From Tolypothrix bouteillei VB521301 (lineage in GTDB: Bacteria; Cyanobacteriota; Cyanobacteriia; Cyanobacteriales; Nostocaceae), in contig NZ_JHEG04000001.1 of assembly GCF_000760695.4 (NCBI RefSeq), forward strand, positions 6,268,204 to 6,332,203: a DNA stretch of 64,000 nt, read 5' to 3'. Positions 9,669 through 17,943 of this stretch are shown here, piece by piece; the first letter of the stretch is position 1; each line of letters opens with the position of its first letter. The position numbers and the translations under genes are program-made. A model generated the notes under the pieces. The model was given only the letters and a program-made list of their open reading frames with translations. It did no database searches and was not told the DNA's origin.

Positions 9669-9905
9669 TTAGTATTTGCTGAGGTCAATTCCAGCTTCTT
9701 TCGCCATGGCTTCCAACCCTTTCTTATCAAGGGTTTTGATGGCTGTGGTCGATAAACGCATTTTCACCCAACGATTTCCTCCTTCCCACCAAATACGCTT
9801 AGTTTGCAGGTTGACTTGCTGAAGGCGTTTGGTACGACGGTGAGAGTGGGAAATTGCGAAGGCGTTGTTTGCCTTCTTACCAGTTAATTCGCAGCGACGA
9901 GACAT
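9669..9905 (-). CDS. rpmB: 50S ribosomal protein L28
   Basis: A 78-residue basic protein of the large ribosomal subunit. It starts [20 protein letters not shown], the typical L28 beginning, and contains [15 protein letters not shown] and the conserved [15 protein letters not shown] segment. Length matches the family. It is a single gene with its own terminator and about 310 bp of upstream non-coding DNA. Identification is secure. Confidence 0.97.
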   Translation of the reverse strand: MSRRCELTGKKANNAFAISHSHRRTKRLQQVNLQTKRIWWEGGNRWVKMRLSTTAIKTLDKKGLEAMAKEAGIDLSKY

Positions 9906-10019
9906 ATCAAAGTACTCCGATTTTTTTGGGCACGATCTCTTATTGTATAGAATTGTTCGCTCAGTGGGTGGCAGTTTGTCCGGATTTTTGGGCTAATACG
10001 TTACCTTGGTGTAAAAATA

Positions 10020-10065
10020 TGAGGCAGAGCCTCATAATAGATGTTCCTAGGCTGAGCCTGGGAAC
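10020..10065. repeat. Two adjacent small palindromes
   Basis: TGAGGC-AGA-GCCTCA (10020-10034) is followed by an inverted repeat (10043-10065) with arms GTTCCTAGGCT and AGCCTGGGAAC, one mismatch. Such GTTCCCAGGC-type hairpins are dispersed repeats in cyanobacterial genomes; a related one lies at 49708. They sit between rpmB and htpG and encode nothing. Confidence 0.65.
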
Positions 10066-10119
10066 TAGGAATTATCCTCTTTCCATACCAAATAAGGATT
10101 TACATCCTTCATAATTTAG

Positions 10120-10165
10120 TCTGCTTGTGCGGACTTCATTAGTGTAGCCGCGATTTCTATCGCTA
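10120..10165. repeat. Fragment of a dispersed cyanobacterial repeat
   Basis: The stretch containing GTGCGGACTTCATTAGTGTA and GCCGCGATTTCTATCGC resembles part of the element at 58823-59031 (TAGCCGCGATTTC shared). It is interpreted as a decayed copy of the same interspersed repeat family. It lies just downstream of htpG. Confidence 0.5.
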
Positions 10166-10219
10166 GGCGATCGCAACCGATTTGGTATGAACTACAGGAC
10201 ATCACAGGCTTTGCAACCC

Positions 10220-12217
10220 CTACTTTGTTGCTTCTTGAGTCAGCTTGGTAAGCACTTCGTTAGAACGCTCAACAAAAGATTTCATTCCTTCAGCATCAAA
10301 ACCTTTTTGAGACATAAGTGCCAGATCGTAGATGTGTTGGCAAATCATTTTCACAAGCTGTCCGGTAGGTGACTCGCCTTCCCCTTGAATAATACTGCTT
10401 TGACTGAGACTTGCCAAATTTTGAATCAGTGGGTGAGATGTGTTGACCAGCAAAATATGGTCTTCAGGAAACTCTGCTTGCTGTTGCTGCATTAAAGCAT
10501 TCATTTCCCGCAAGCGGCGTAAGATTTCTGGCAAAAGCACCATGGCTGGTGGTGTCCCTTGAGGATCGTCTGCTTTCAATGCTTCGGTGCGGATATTCAC
10601 CTTGGGTTTGTTAAGAGCTTTCTCAAAGAGCTCTTTAACAGTTTCACTCCGAGTTTTGTTTGTCTTTGGATCGACAATCTCCTTATCTTGGTCTTTATCC
10701 AGCAAGGTGTTGTCTAAGTCAGAATCTACCCGTGTAAATTTGACATCATTATATTCCCGCTCTAAGAAGTTAATAAAGTGGGTGTCGATGAAGGAGTCCA
10801 TAAACAGGACTTCCAAACCTTGGTTTTTATGCAGCTCTATGTAAGTCGCTTGCGACGCTTCATCGGTAGCGTAGAAGACACGGTTTTCGTGACGTTCTTT
10901 GTTGCGCTCCAGATACTCTTTCAAGGTAGTGTAGGGTAACTGGGAAGTTGGGGCTGAAGACTCAGAACTGGGAGTTACGTCTTGCCACACATCACCTTCT
11001 TGAGATTGTACCTCAACTTCAACTGTTGGGTTAGCTGCTGGTTGCGGGCTGCTGGTTGGTTGATAGGTACTGCGGAAAACAATAATGTCTTCCACTTGTT
11101 TCTTAAATTTCTCGTCATTGAGAACGCCAAATTTGACGAAAGTACCCAAGTCTTTCCAAGCACTGACGTACTGTTCGCGATTGTCGCGGTAGAGTTCCTT
11201 CAGGCGATCGCCCACTTTTTTAGCAATATAATCGCCAATTTTCCGCACGGTGCGATCGGTTTGCAAAGCACTCCGCGATACGTTCAAAGGAATATCAGTA
11301 CTGTCAATCACACCCCGCATTGGCAGCAGGAACTGTGGAATAATTTCTTCACAGTGGTCGCTGACAAAAACTTGATTGCAGAATAGCTTAATCTGCCCTT
11401 TCGTCACATCAACATCCGGCTTTAACCTGGGGAAGTACAAAATACCGTTGATAATGAAAGGATAATCTGTGTTTAGATGCACCCAGAGCAACGGTTCTTC
11501 TTGGAAAGGATACAGATAGCGGTAAAACTCTAAATAATCTTCTTTACTCAAACTACTGGGAGTCTCCCGCCACACTGCCCTTTGCTTGTTGATTGCCTCA
11601 CCATCAAGTTTGATGGGTACGGGCATAAAGTCACAGTAAGTTTTAACAAGTTGTTTGATGCGGGCGGTTTCTAAGTACTCCAGTTCTTCCTCTTGCAAGG
11701 TTAGAGTTATTGTTGTACCCAAGGTTGTACGGGATGACTCTTCCAAAGTGAACTGTGGAGAACCGTCACAACTCCAGTGAACTGCTTGAGCCCCTTCTTT
11801 ATAGGACAGAGTATCGATTTCGACCTTCTGCGCCACCATAAAGGACGAGTAGAAACCAAGACCAAAGTGACCGATAATTGGCTGGTCGGATTTGCCTTCA
11901 TACTTCTGGATAAATTCCTCAGCACTTGAGAAGGCAACTTGGTTGATGTACTTCTTAACTTCCTCCGCCGTCATCCCGATACCGTTATCGGTGATAGATA
12001 AGGTTTTTTTATCCTTGTCTATGGCAATTTGAATTTCCGGTTCGCCAATTTCCCCCGAATACTCCCCTGCGCGGGACACCATCTTCAGTTTTTGGATAGC
12101 GTCTACAGCATTGGAAACCAACTCCCGTAAGAAGATTTCGTGATCGGAGTAAAGGGACTTCTTGATAATTGGGAAAATATTCTCAGTATGAATACTGATA
12201 GTGCCTTGTTCTAGCAT
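10220..12217 (-). CDS. htpG: Molecular chaperone HtpG (Hsp90)
   Basis: A 665-residue ATP-dependent chaperone of the cytosol. The N-terminal GHKL ATPase has FLRELVSNAVDA, DNGIGM and GHFGLGFYSSF; the middle domain has the PLNVSR segment; a dimerisation domain ends the protein. Full family length. A low-complexity linker (TSSPQPAANPTVEVEVQ) near residue 390 separates middle sub-regions and is likely a lineage insertion. The gene is single, with a non-coding gap either side. Heat regulation is expected for the family, but no CIRCE-type operator was seen upstream. Confidence 0.96.
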   Translation of the reverse strand: MLEQGTISIHTENIFPIIKKSLYSDHEIFLRELVSNAVDAIQKLKMVSRAGEYSGEIGEPEIQIAIDKDKKTLSITDNGIGMTAEEVKKYINQVAFSSAEEFIQKYEGKSDQPIIGHFGLGFYSSFMVAQKVEIDTLSYKEGAQAVHWSCDGSPQFTLEESSRTTLGTTITLTLQEEELEYLETARIKQLVKTYCDFMPVPIKLDGEAINKQRAVWRETPSSLSKEDYLEFYRYLYPFQEEPLLWVHLNTDYPFIINGILYFPRLKPDVDVTKGQIKLFCNQVFVSDHCEEIIPQFLLPMRGVIDSTDIPLNVSRSALQTDRTVRKIGDYIAKKVGDRLKELYRDNREQYVSAWKDLGTFVKFGVLNDEKFKKQVEDIIVFRSTYQPTSSPQPAANPTVEVEVQSQEGDVWQDVTPSSESSAPTSQLPYTTLKEYLERNKERHENRVFYATDEASQATYIELHKNQGLEVLFMDSFIDTHFINFLEREYNDVKFTRVDSDLDNTLLDKDQDKEIVDPKTNKTRSETVKELFEKALNKPKVNIRTEALKADDPQGTPPAMVLLPEILRRLREMNALMQQQQAEFPEDHILLVNTSHPLIQNLASLSQSSIIQGEGESPTGQLVKMICQHIYDLALMSQKGFDAEGMKSFVERSNEVLTKLTQEATK

Positions 12218-12343
12218 GACTGGTAATCTTCAATGCAATTAATTTAAACGATCGCACTTGGCATCATACCCTAGTCCTCCGCATCTAGGGGGTAAACCAG
12301 GGAATGTAGCATTATACCAATTAGAATTTTAATGCTCCACCAA

Positions 12344-12408
12344 AAGGAGTAGTGCGTTTTTTATGCATTGTTTGCCCCCAAGCGCTTATTCGGATATCCC
12401 TACTCCTT
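12344..12408. repeat. Inverted repeat upstream of htpG
   Basis: Perfect 9-bp arms AAGGAGTAG and CTACTCCTT flank a 47-base spacer in the gap between htpG and the methyltransferase gene, both transcribed leftward. It might be a small repeat element or a leader structure; no T-run is attached. Confidence 0.35.
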
Positions 12409-12436
12409 ATGAGTTTTGATGGGTTCAGTCTAAGTA

Positions 12437-13072
12437 TTACTTACTATGTTTTTCCATTACCAGAAAGTAGTGATACGGGTAGGTAGGATCGACAAATTCT
12501 TGTTTGACGGTTAAACCAGCCTTAGCGACAGAATTTAAAATCCGCTTTTTAGGGTATCCTTTTAAACCCATCTCCCAGCAGTGCTGGTTACATATGGGCT
12601 TTGTGCTCCAAAACTTTGGTATGTTGAGAAACAAGTGCCTTGGTCGTTGGAAATAGGCAAATCTCACTTGGATAGCTAAAAATCGAGAGCATGAGGGAAT
12701 AGAAATTACCACAAATCTCTTTGTTGCTTCTGCAAGTTTTTGTAGGGCTTGTTCTGAGTGCTCGTAGGGCAAGTGTTCCAAAACTTGAAAAAGTACGATG
12801 GCATCGAAGGTATCTTTTGGTAGTGAAAAATCGCTGGCCAAATCCACAATCAAGTCTGGTCTTAAGCTCGGGTCAATATCAGCAGTCGTAACGTTATAGC
12901 CGCTTGATTTTAGTAAGTGAGTCATTAAAGAATTAAAAATTCCTATTTCCAGAACGTTTTTAACTTGGTGACCAAGAGAAAATATTAGACGCATCTGGTG
13001 GTGATAGCTGATGAGCCTGTCTTTAGATAAATACTCAGAATTTTTAATGTTTAACGAACTAATGAGTTGCAT
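12437..13072 (-). CDS. Class I SAM-dependent methyltransferase
   Basis: A 211-residue Rossmann-fold methyltransferase. SAM-binding motif I is VLEIGIFNS near residue 47, the acidic strand end is VTTADID near 70, and FDAIVLFQVLEHLPY near 110 is the usual motif IV/post-IV region of the Methyltransf_11/UbiE-like group. AAGGA about 8 bases before the ATG supports the start. The substrate cannot be read from sequence; it does not look like a named tRNA or rRNA enzyme. It may act on a small molecule or glycan, given the glycosyltransferases nearby, but that is a guess. Confidence 0.8.
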   Translation of the reverse strand: MQLISSLNIKNSEYLSKDRLISYHHQMRLIFSLGHQVKNVLEIGIFNSLMTHLLKSSGYNVTTADIDPSLRPDLIVDLASDFSLPKDTFDAIVLFQVLEHLPYEHSEQALQKLAEATKRFVVISIPSCSRFLAIQVRFAYFQRPRHLFLNIPKFWSTKPICNQHCWEMGLKGYPKKRILNSVAKAGLTVKQEFVDPTYPYHYFLVMEKHSK

Positions 13073-13564
13073 AAAATATCCTTCCTAATTCAATAAACTA
13101 CTTAATGTACTGGTATACCATTACAGATTGCCCTAAAAATGACTGGAAGTAACAGATGCTAGATAGATAAGCTTTATACTTGCTACCAAAGCGATCGCAC
13201 ACTGCTAGCAGGGAGGCGCGAATATCCTCAACCTAAAGAAAAAAGCCTGCACTACTCCCGCATGGAATGCGCCTACCTGCAACACAAGACCGTTCAAAAC
13301 CAATCTGACAATTTACTCAGCAGCTTATAACGCAGTTTTTGACTTGACTCATAGTATAATCAAACGCACAAAAGTAAAATTTCCATGCTGGTACTGAAAA
13401 TCAAACTAGAAGCAACGAGCGGGCATAACAGTATATGAGACGAGATACTGCATATTGCCCGTTTTGTTTGTAATAGCAACCTTCGATACTAGATGGATAC
13501 CCGTGGACTTGTTAAGCACCATTAACAAGGACTCTAACCAGTTTGAGTAGTACAAGGAATCTCA
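13073..13564. other. Non-coding gap between divergent methyltransferase genes
   Basis: About 490 bases between two genes transcribed away from each other. It must contain both promoters and has one HIP1-like site, GCGATCGC, near 13190. No small gene, RNA or clear repeat could be supported here. Confidence 0.5.
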
Positions 13565-14512
13565 ATGATTGAAAAAACAGTAAAAGTGATAGAAGGCGGT
13601 ATATTGCCAGAGGGAGATTATGTTTCACCAGGATTTTCCATTATTCAACCAGATTCATGTTTTCCCAATATGATTTTAGGAAATACATATGATTCCTTTT
13701 GGCTTTACTTACGCCGGAATATTGCTCATAACTGGTACGTTGATAAGCGACAGAAGGGGGTAGGATTTGTCAGCAGAGATGAAGCTCATATTCTTTACAA
13801 CACAGCCTTAAAATTTCAAGGAAAAAAAGCTTTAGAAATAGGCTGTTGGATGGGTTGGTCTGCTTGTCATTTAGCTCTAGGAGGCGTGGAGCTAGATGTT
13901 ATCGACCCCATGCTATCCCAGCAATTATTTCATGAAAGCGTCACAGATTCGTTGAAGCGAGCAGGGGTGAAGGAAGCTGTAAATTTAATACCAGGACGTA
14001 GCCCTCAAAAAGTAGAAGAGTTAGCAAATAAATTGCAACGAAAATGGTCATTGATATTTATAGACGGTCATCACGAAGCACCAGCACCGCTTGAGGATAC
14101 CATCATTTGCGAACAAGTTGCAGAAGAAGATGCCTTAATTTTATTTCACGATTTAGCTTCTCCCGATGTCGGTCAAGGATTGAACTACTTGAAAGAAAAA
14201 GGCTGGAACACAATGGTGTATCAAACCATGCAAATCATGGGAGTTGCATGGCGGGGAAATGTCGAACCTGTCATACATGAGCCAGACCCTAAAATTAACT
14301 GGGAATTACCTCCACATTTACAACATTATTCTGTGAGCGGTTTAATTCCGAATGTAGCGGGAAATAAATTTGAAAAAATTCTCAAATCGCTTCTACCATA
14401 TCATTTCCAAAAAGAGGCAAAGCTATTGTCGCTGTACAGTCAGGCACAGCAAATACAGTATTATCTTTCTTGGCTACCACAAATGTTAATACGGTCAATG
14501 GCAAAAAAATAA
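13565..14512 (+). CDS. Class I SAM-dependent methyltransferase (Methyltransf_24 type)
   Basis: A 315-residue protein whose middle is a Rossmann methyltransferase: KALEIGCWMGWSACHLAL near residue 95 is motif I, VELDVIDPM follows, and WSLIFIDGHHEAPAPLEDT near 160 is the metal/substrate region of the CmcI and Methyltransf_24 group. The N-terminal 75 residues are an extension. AAGGA sits 7 bases before the ATG. It is divergent from the other methyltransferase gene and immediately precedes the repeat array. O-methylation of a sugar or small molecule is plausible from the fold; the real substrate is unknown. Confidence 0.75.
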   Translation: MIEKTVKVIEGGILPEGDYVSPGFSIIQPDSCFPNMILGNTYDSFWLYLRRNIAHNWYVDKRQKGVGFVSRDEAHILYNTALKFQGKKALEIGCWMGWSACHLALGGVELDVIDPMLSQQLFHESVTDSLKRAGVKEAVNLIPGRSPQKVEELANKLQRKWSLIFIDGHHEAPAPLEDTIICEQVAEEDALILFHDLASPDVGQGLNYLKEKGWNTMVYQTMQIMGVAWRGNVEPVIHEPDPKINWELPPHLQHYSVSGLIPNVAGNKFEKILKSLLPYHFQKEAKLLSLYSQAQQIQYYLSWLPQMLIRSMAKK

Positions 14513-14515
14513 TCC

Positions 14516-14545
14516 CCTGACTGGCGATCGCTCATCAGTCATACT
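14516..14545. repeat. 30-bp direct repeat, copy 1
   Basis: Starts CCTGACTGGCGATCGC and is repeated exactly at 14623-14652. It begins four bases after the methyltransferase stop codon. The second copy lies inside the decayed array unit, so this one probably records a boundary duplication event of the array. Confidence 0.8.
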
Positions 14546-14560
14546 GAATAGAGTTTACTC

Positions 14561-15104
14561 AATGACTCGTGCAGTTATCATGGGAAAACTCAATTGCTTG
14601 CTTTGGCAATTATCAGTGACCACCTGACTGGCGATCGCTCATCAGTCATACTAGATTCTGTAGTTGTATTCAAAACTGGGTGAGAGTGAAAAGCGTACAA
14701 CTTATTCCTCTCTATTTCTCCACATACCCAGGTTTAAAGAAGCATTTAATCCGCAAGTTAGCTATTAGTAACCATAGTAAATATTTTTTACATTCCGGTA
14801 GTATTATGCTCCAGCATTAGCCGTTCAGTTGTGCTTATCTCACTCTCCATCTTTACCTAAAGTTTCTGGCAAAGAGAGCGTGAATAAATTTCCTAATGAG
14901 ACAAATATCCCATTTATAACTAGAAAATTTTTCTTCCAATTCAAATATTTAAAATTCTCATAAATTCCGTAAGAAATAATATCTTCAAAATCAGATAAAA
15001 TCTGACGAATCTCTTCCTACACTGCTAAGACAGTCGTTTCAATCTAGGGAAAAAAGCGGATTTCAAGCTGCTAGTCACACCCTCGAGTTACGAAGACAAA
15101 CTCG
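14561..15104 (+). repeat. Decayed leftmost unit of the Rpn array
   Basis: About 60 bases (ACTCGTGCAGTTATC, then GCTTGCTTTGGCAAT) match the last codons of the Rpn genes, followed by a diverged copy of the whole inter-gene spacer ending in the conserved TCTAGGGAAAAAAGCGG segment before copy 1. There is no open frame. It shows that the array once extended further left. The 30-bp direct repeat copy 2 (14623-14652) is embedded in it. Confidence 0.7.
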
Positions 15105-16112
15105 GTGGTAGAGATGACACTCACAACACTTAGGAAACAACTTTTAACATTTCAAAACATGACCCGATTTCTTCATGACCAATTTGCCAAAGATTATCTC
15201 GAAAAATTACTCCAATCCTATGGCGAACTACAAGTGCCAAGACGGGTCAGCGCAGAGGTCAGAGAAATCGATATTTTCTTTGCACCCACACCGACGACTA
15301 CAGAACAATTAGAAACTTTAGGATTGTTAGGTAGAATCGCCGCACTCCCTGCTATCTTAGAACCATTTCGCAATGCCGCATCTAGCGAAGAAATTTGTGA
15401 TTGTTTGCTCAAACTGTTACAAATTAAGGGAGAATTGCGGCGAGAAGCCAAGCGCAACAACGTCTCTTTAGCAGACTCAGCTATTCCCAAACTTTGGATA
15501 CTCACACCGACCGCTTCACGTCAATTACTTTCAGGATTTGGAGCAACTAGAGCCGATGATTGGGTGAGTGGAGTGTACTTCATCGCTGATAGTTTCAGAA
15601 CCGCGATCGTGGCGATTCATCAACTACCACTTACCCCAGAAACACTATGGTTGAGAATGTTGGGCAGAGGAAAAGTACAAAGCCAAGCCATTGATGAATT
15701 AGAAGCATTACCCGTCAGCCATCCGTTTCGTCAAGCCACGTTAGAATTGTTGTACACCCTCAGGCAGAATTTAGCAGTACAAACAATTTCAGAACCAGAA
15801 GATCGGGAGTTGATTATGAGATTAGCACCACTTTATCAGCAAGAGCGCGAACTTGCCAAACTTGAAGGAAAACTTGAAGGACGACTTGAAGGAAAACTTG
15901 AAGGACGCCTTGAAGGAAAACTTGAAGGACAAAGGCAAGTTGTAGAAAACTTGTTAAGAGTTCGTTTTGGTTCTGTTGATGCACAACTGGCGGCAATTAT
16001 TGAAGCAATATTAGCTTTGCCACCAGAAGAATTTACGCCATTACTCGTGCAGTTATCGCGGCAAGATTTAATTGCTCGCTTTGGCAATAGTCAGCAATTG
16101 TCTGATAACTGA
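15105..16112 (+). CDS. Rpn family PD-(D/E)XK nuclease-like protein with DUF4351-like tail, copy 1
   Basis: A 335-residue protein. The N-terminal domain has FLHDQFAKDYLEKLL and VRREVREID-like VSAEVREIDIFF, the start of the Rpn/PDDEXK fold with a candidate active-site Asp56. Residues from about 237 on are a charged helix with tetrapeptide repeats of K/R-LEG, then a DUF4351-like C terminus (VENLLRVRFGSVDAQL). Rpn proteins are DNA nucleases that promote recombination and, in E. coli, act in phage defence. This copy is the diverged one (KQLLTFQ, TTEQLETL). GTG at 15105 or ATG at 15114 could start it. An internal GGGAG...ATG at 15816 could make a 98-residue C-terminal form. Confidence 0.85.
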   Translation: MVEMTLTTLRKQLLTFQNMTRFLHDQFAKDYLEKLLQSYGELQVPRRVSAEVREIDIFFAPTPTTTEQLETLGLLGRIAALPAILEPFRNAASSEEICDCLLKLLQIKGELRREAKRNNVSLADSAIPKLWILTPTASRQLLSGFGATRADDWVSGVYFIADSFRTAIVAIHQLPLTPETLWLRMLGRGKVQSQAIDELEALPVSHPFRQATLELLYTLRQNLAVQTISEPEDRELIMRLAPLYQQERELAKLEGKLEGRLEGKLEGRLEGKLEGQRQVVENLLRVRFGSVDAQLAAIIEAILALPPEEFTPLLVQLSRQDLIARFGNSQQLSDN

Positions 16113-16160
16113 ACCATCATAAGAGCCATCATTCATACCGATCGCGTCGTTGTATTCACG

Positions 16161-16225
16161 ACCGGGTGCGAGTGGAAAGCGTGCGAGCTGTTCCACTTGA
16201 TTTCTCTACATCCCCGGTTTTTTTT
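16161..16225 (+). terminator. Terminator-like hairpin after Rpn copy 1
   Basis: Outer stem ACCGGG/CCCGGT directly followed by a run of T; inner arm GAGTGGAA partly pairs with TTCCACTT. It matches the hairpins that follow the other copies, with one changed base in the inner stem. Confidence 0.75.
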
Positions 16226-16512
16226 CTTAGCATGACAGTTGTGTGCTCGCACGCTCGGTATTGCCTCAATTTTTCTAGCAACAGAGAATATACAAATTGC
16301 TTGATGAGAGAGATATCTCGTTCATAAATGCGAGATTTTTCTGCCATCTTAACTATTGAAAATTCTTATAATTTCTGAGAAAAATTATGTCTTCAAAACA
16401 AGATAGAATCTGACGAATCTCTTGCCACAGTGCTTGGACAGTCGTTTCAATCTAGGGAAAAAAGCGGATTTCAAGCTGCTAGTCACACCCGCGAGTTACG
16501 AAGACAAACTCG

Positions 16513-17544
16513 GTGATGGAGATGACACTCACAACACTCAGGAAAAAACTCTCAACATCTCAAAACATGACCCGATTTCTTCATGACCAATTTGCCAAAG
16601 ATTATCTCGAAAAATTACTCCAATCCTATGGCGAACTACAAGTGCCAAGACGGGTCAGCGCAGAAGTCAGAGAAATCGATATTTTCTTTGCACCCACACC
16701 GACCACTACAGAACAGCGAGAAACTTTAGGATTGTTAGGTAGAATCGCCGCACTCCCTGCTATCTTAGAACCATTTCGCAATGCCGCATCTGCCGAAGAA
16801 ATTTGTGATTGTTTGCTCAAACTGTTACAAATTAAGGGAGAATTGCGGCGAGAAGCCAAGCGCAACAACGTCTCTTTAGCAGACTCAGCTATTCCCAAAC
16901 TTTGGATACTCACTCCCACAGCTTCACGTCAATTACTTTCAGGATTTGGAGCAACTAGAGCCGATGATTGGGTGAGTGGAGTGTACTTCATCGCTGATAG
17001 TTTCAGAACCGCAATTGTGGCGATTCATCAACTACCACTTACCCCAGAAACACTATGGTTGAGAATGTTGGGCAGAGGAAAAGTACAAAGCCGAGCCATT
17101 GATGAATTAGAAGCATTACCCGTCAGCCATCCGTTTCGTCAAGCCACGTTAGAATTGTTGTACACCCTCAGGCAAAATTTAGCAGCACAAACAATTTCAG
17201 AACCAGAAGATCGAGAGTTGATTATGAGATTAGCACCACTTTATCAGCAAGAGCGCGAACTTGCCAAACTTGAAGGACGCCTTGAAGGACGACTTGAAGG
17301 AAAACTTGAAGGAAAACTTGAAGGACGCGTTGAAGGAAAACTTGAAGGACGACTTGAAGGACAAAGGCAAGTGGTAGAAAACTTGTTAAGAGTTCGTTTT
17401 GGTTCTGTTGATGCACAACTGTCAGCAATTATTGAAGCAATATTAGCTTTGCCACCAGAAGAATTTACGCCATTACTCGTGCAGTTATCGCGGCAAGATT
17501 TAATTGCTCGCTTTGGCAATAGTCAGCAATCGTCTGATAACTAA
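16513..17544 (+). CDS. Rpn family PD-(D/E)XK nuclease-like protein, copy 2
   Basis: A 343-residue protein, first of five with identical sequence. It has the Rpn domain with EIDIFF (Asp56), the helical middle, seven K/R-L/V-EG tetrapeptides in a row before QRQVVENLL, and the DUF4351-like tail. The tetrapeptides are encoded by a 12-base repeat (CTTGAAGGAAAA type) and probably form a rigid charged helix. GTG at 16513, ATG at 16516 or ATG at 16522 could start it; GGTGATGGAG lies before the last. An in-frame ATG at 17224 would give a 106-residue C-terminal product, here with a weaker GAGAG site. Likely DNA-acting; function in this host is unknown. Confidence 0.85.
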   Translation: MMEMTLTTLRKKLSTSQNMTRFLHDQFAKDYLEKLLQSYGELQVPRRVSAEVREIDIFFAPTPTTTEQRETLGLLGRIAALPAILEPFRNAASAEEICDCLLKLLQIKGELRREAKRNNVSLADSAIPKLWILTPTASRQLLSGFGATRADDWVSGVYFIADSFRTAIVAIHQLPLTPETLWLRMLGRGKVQSRAIDELEALPVSHPFRQATLELLYTLRQNLAAQTISEPEDRELIMRLAPLYQQERELAKLEGRLEGRLEGKLEGKLEGRVEGKLEGRLEGQRQVVENLLRVRFGSVDAQLSAIIEAILALPPEEFTPLLVQLSRQDLIARFGNSQQSSDN

Positions 17545-17591
17545 CCACCATAAGAGCCATCAGTCATACCGATCGCGTCGTTGTATTTACG

Positions 17592-17656
17592 ACCGGGTGC
17601 GAGTGGAAAGCGTGCGAGCTGTTCCACTCGATTTCTCTACATCCCCGGTTTTTTTT
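17592..17656 (+). terminator. Terminator-like hairpin with competing pairing, copy 2 spacer
   Basis: ACCGGG (17592-17597) pairs with CCCGGT (17644-17649) and CGAGTGGAA (17600-17608) with TTCCACTCG (17622-17630), followed by eight T. The loop segment CGTGCGAGC (17611-17619) is perfectly complementary to GCTCGCACG downstream at 17676-17684, which would form across and disrupt this hairpin. This is an attenuator-like arrangement or two overlapping terminators. Confidence 0.75.
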
Positions 17657-17943
17657 CTTAGCATGACAGTTGTGTGCTCGCACGGTCGGTATTACCTCAA
17701 CTTTTCTAGCAACAGAGAATAAACAGATTGATGGATGAGAGATATATTTCATTCATAAATGCGAGATTTTTCTGCCATCTTAACTATTTAAAATTCTCAT
17801 AATTTCTGAGAGAAATCATGTCTTCAAAACAAGATAGAATCTGACGAATCTCTTCCTACAGTGCTGAGACAGTCGTTTCAATCTAGGGAAAAAAGCGGAT
17901 TTCAAGCTGCTAGTCACACCCTCGAGTTACGAAGACAAACTCG

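Noticed and set aside
10066..10186. Possible tRNA or small RNA near the palindromes
   Set aside because: No cloverleaf or known RNA motif could be fitted; the sequence matches repeat DNA.
10982..11386. 134-codon plus-strand frame opposite htpG
   Set aside because: Antisense shadow of htpG.
15814..15996. Minus-strand open frames rich in VLQVFLQ or RPSSFPS inside the Rpn genes
   Set aside because: They are mirror readings of the LEG tetrapeptide repeats, recur wherever the repeat does and have no ribosome site.
17242..17380. 12-base direct repeats that might suggest a CRISPR array
   Set aside because: Units are contiguous without spacers, in frame and translate to K/R-LEG; they are a coding repeat.
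17504..17752. Small open frames in the array spacers (both strands)
   Set aside because: They span the terminator hairpin and T-run and change in the diverged spacers; no coding signal.
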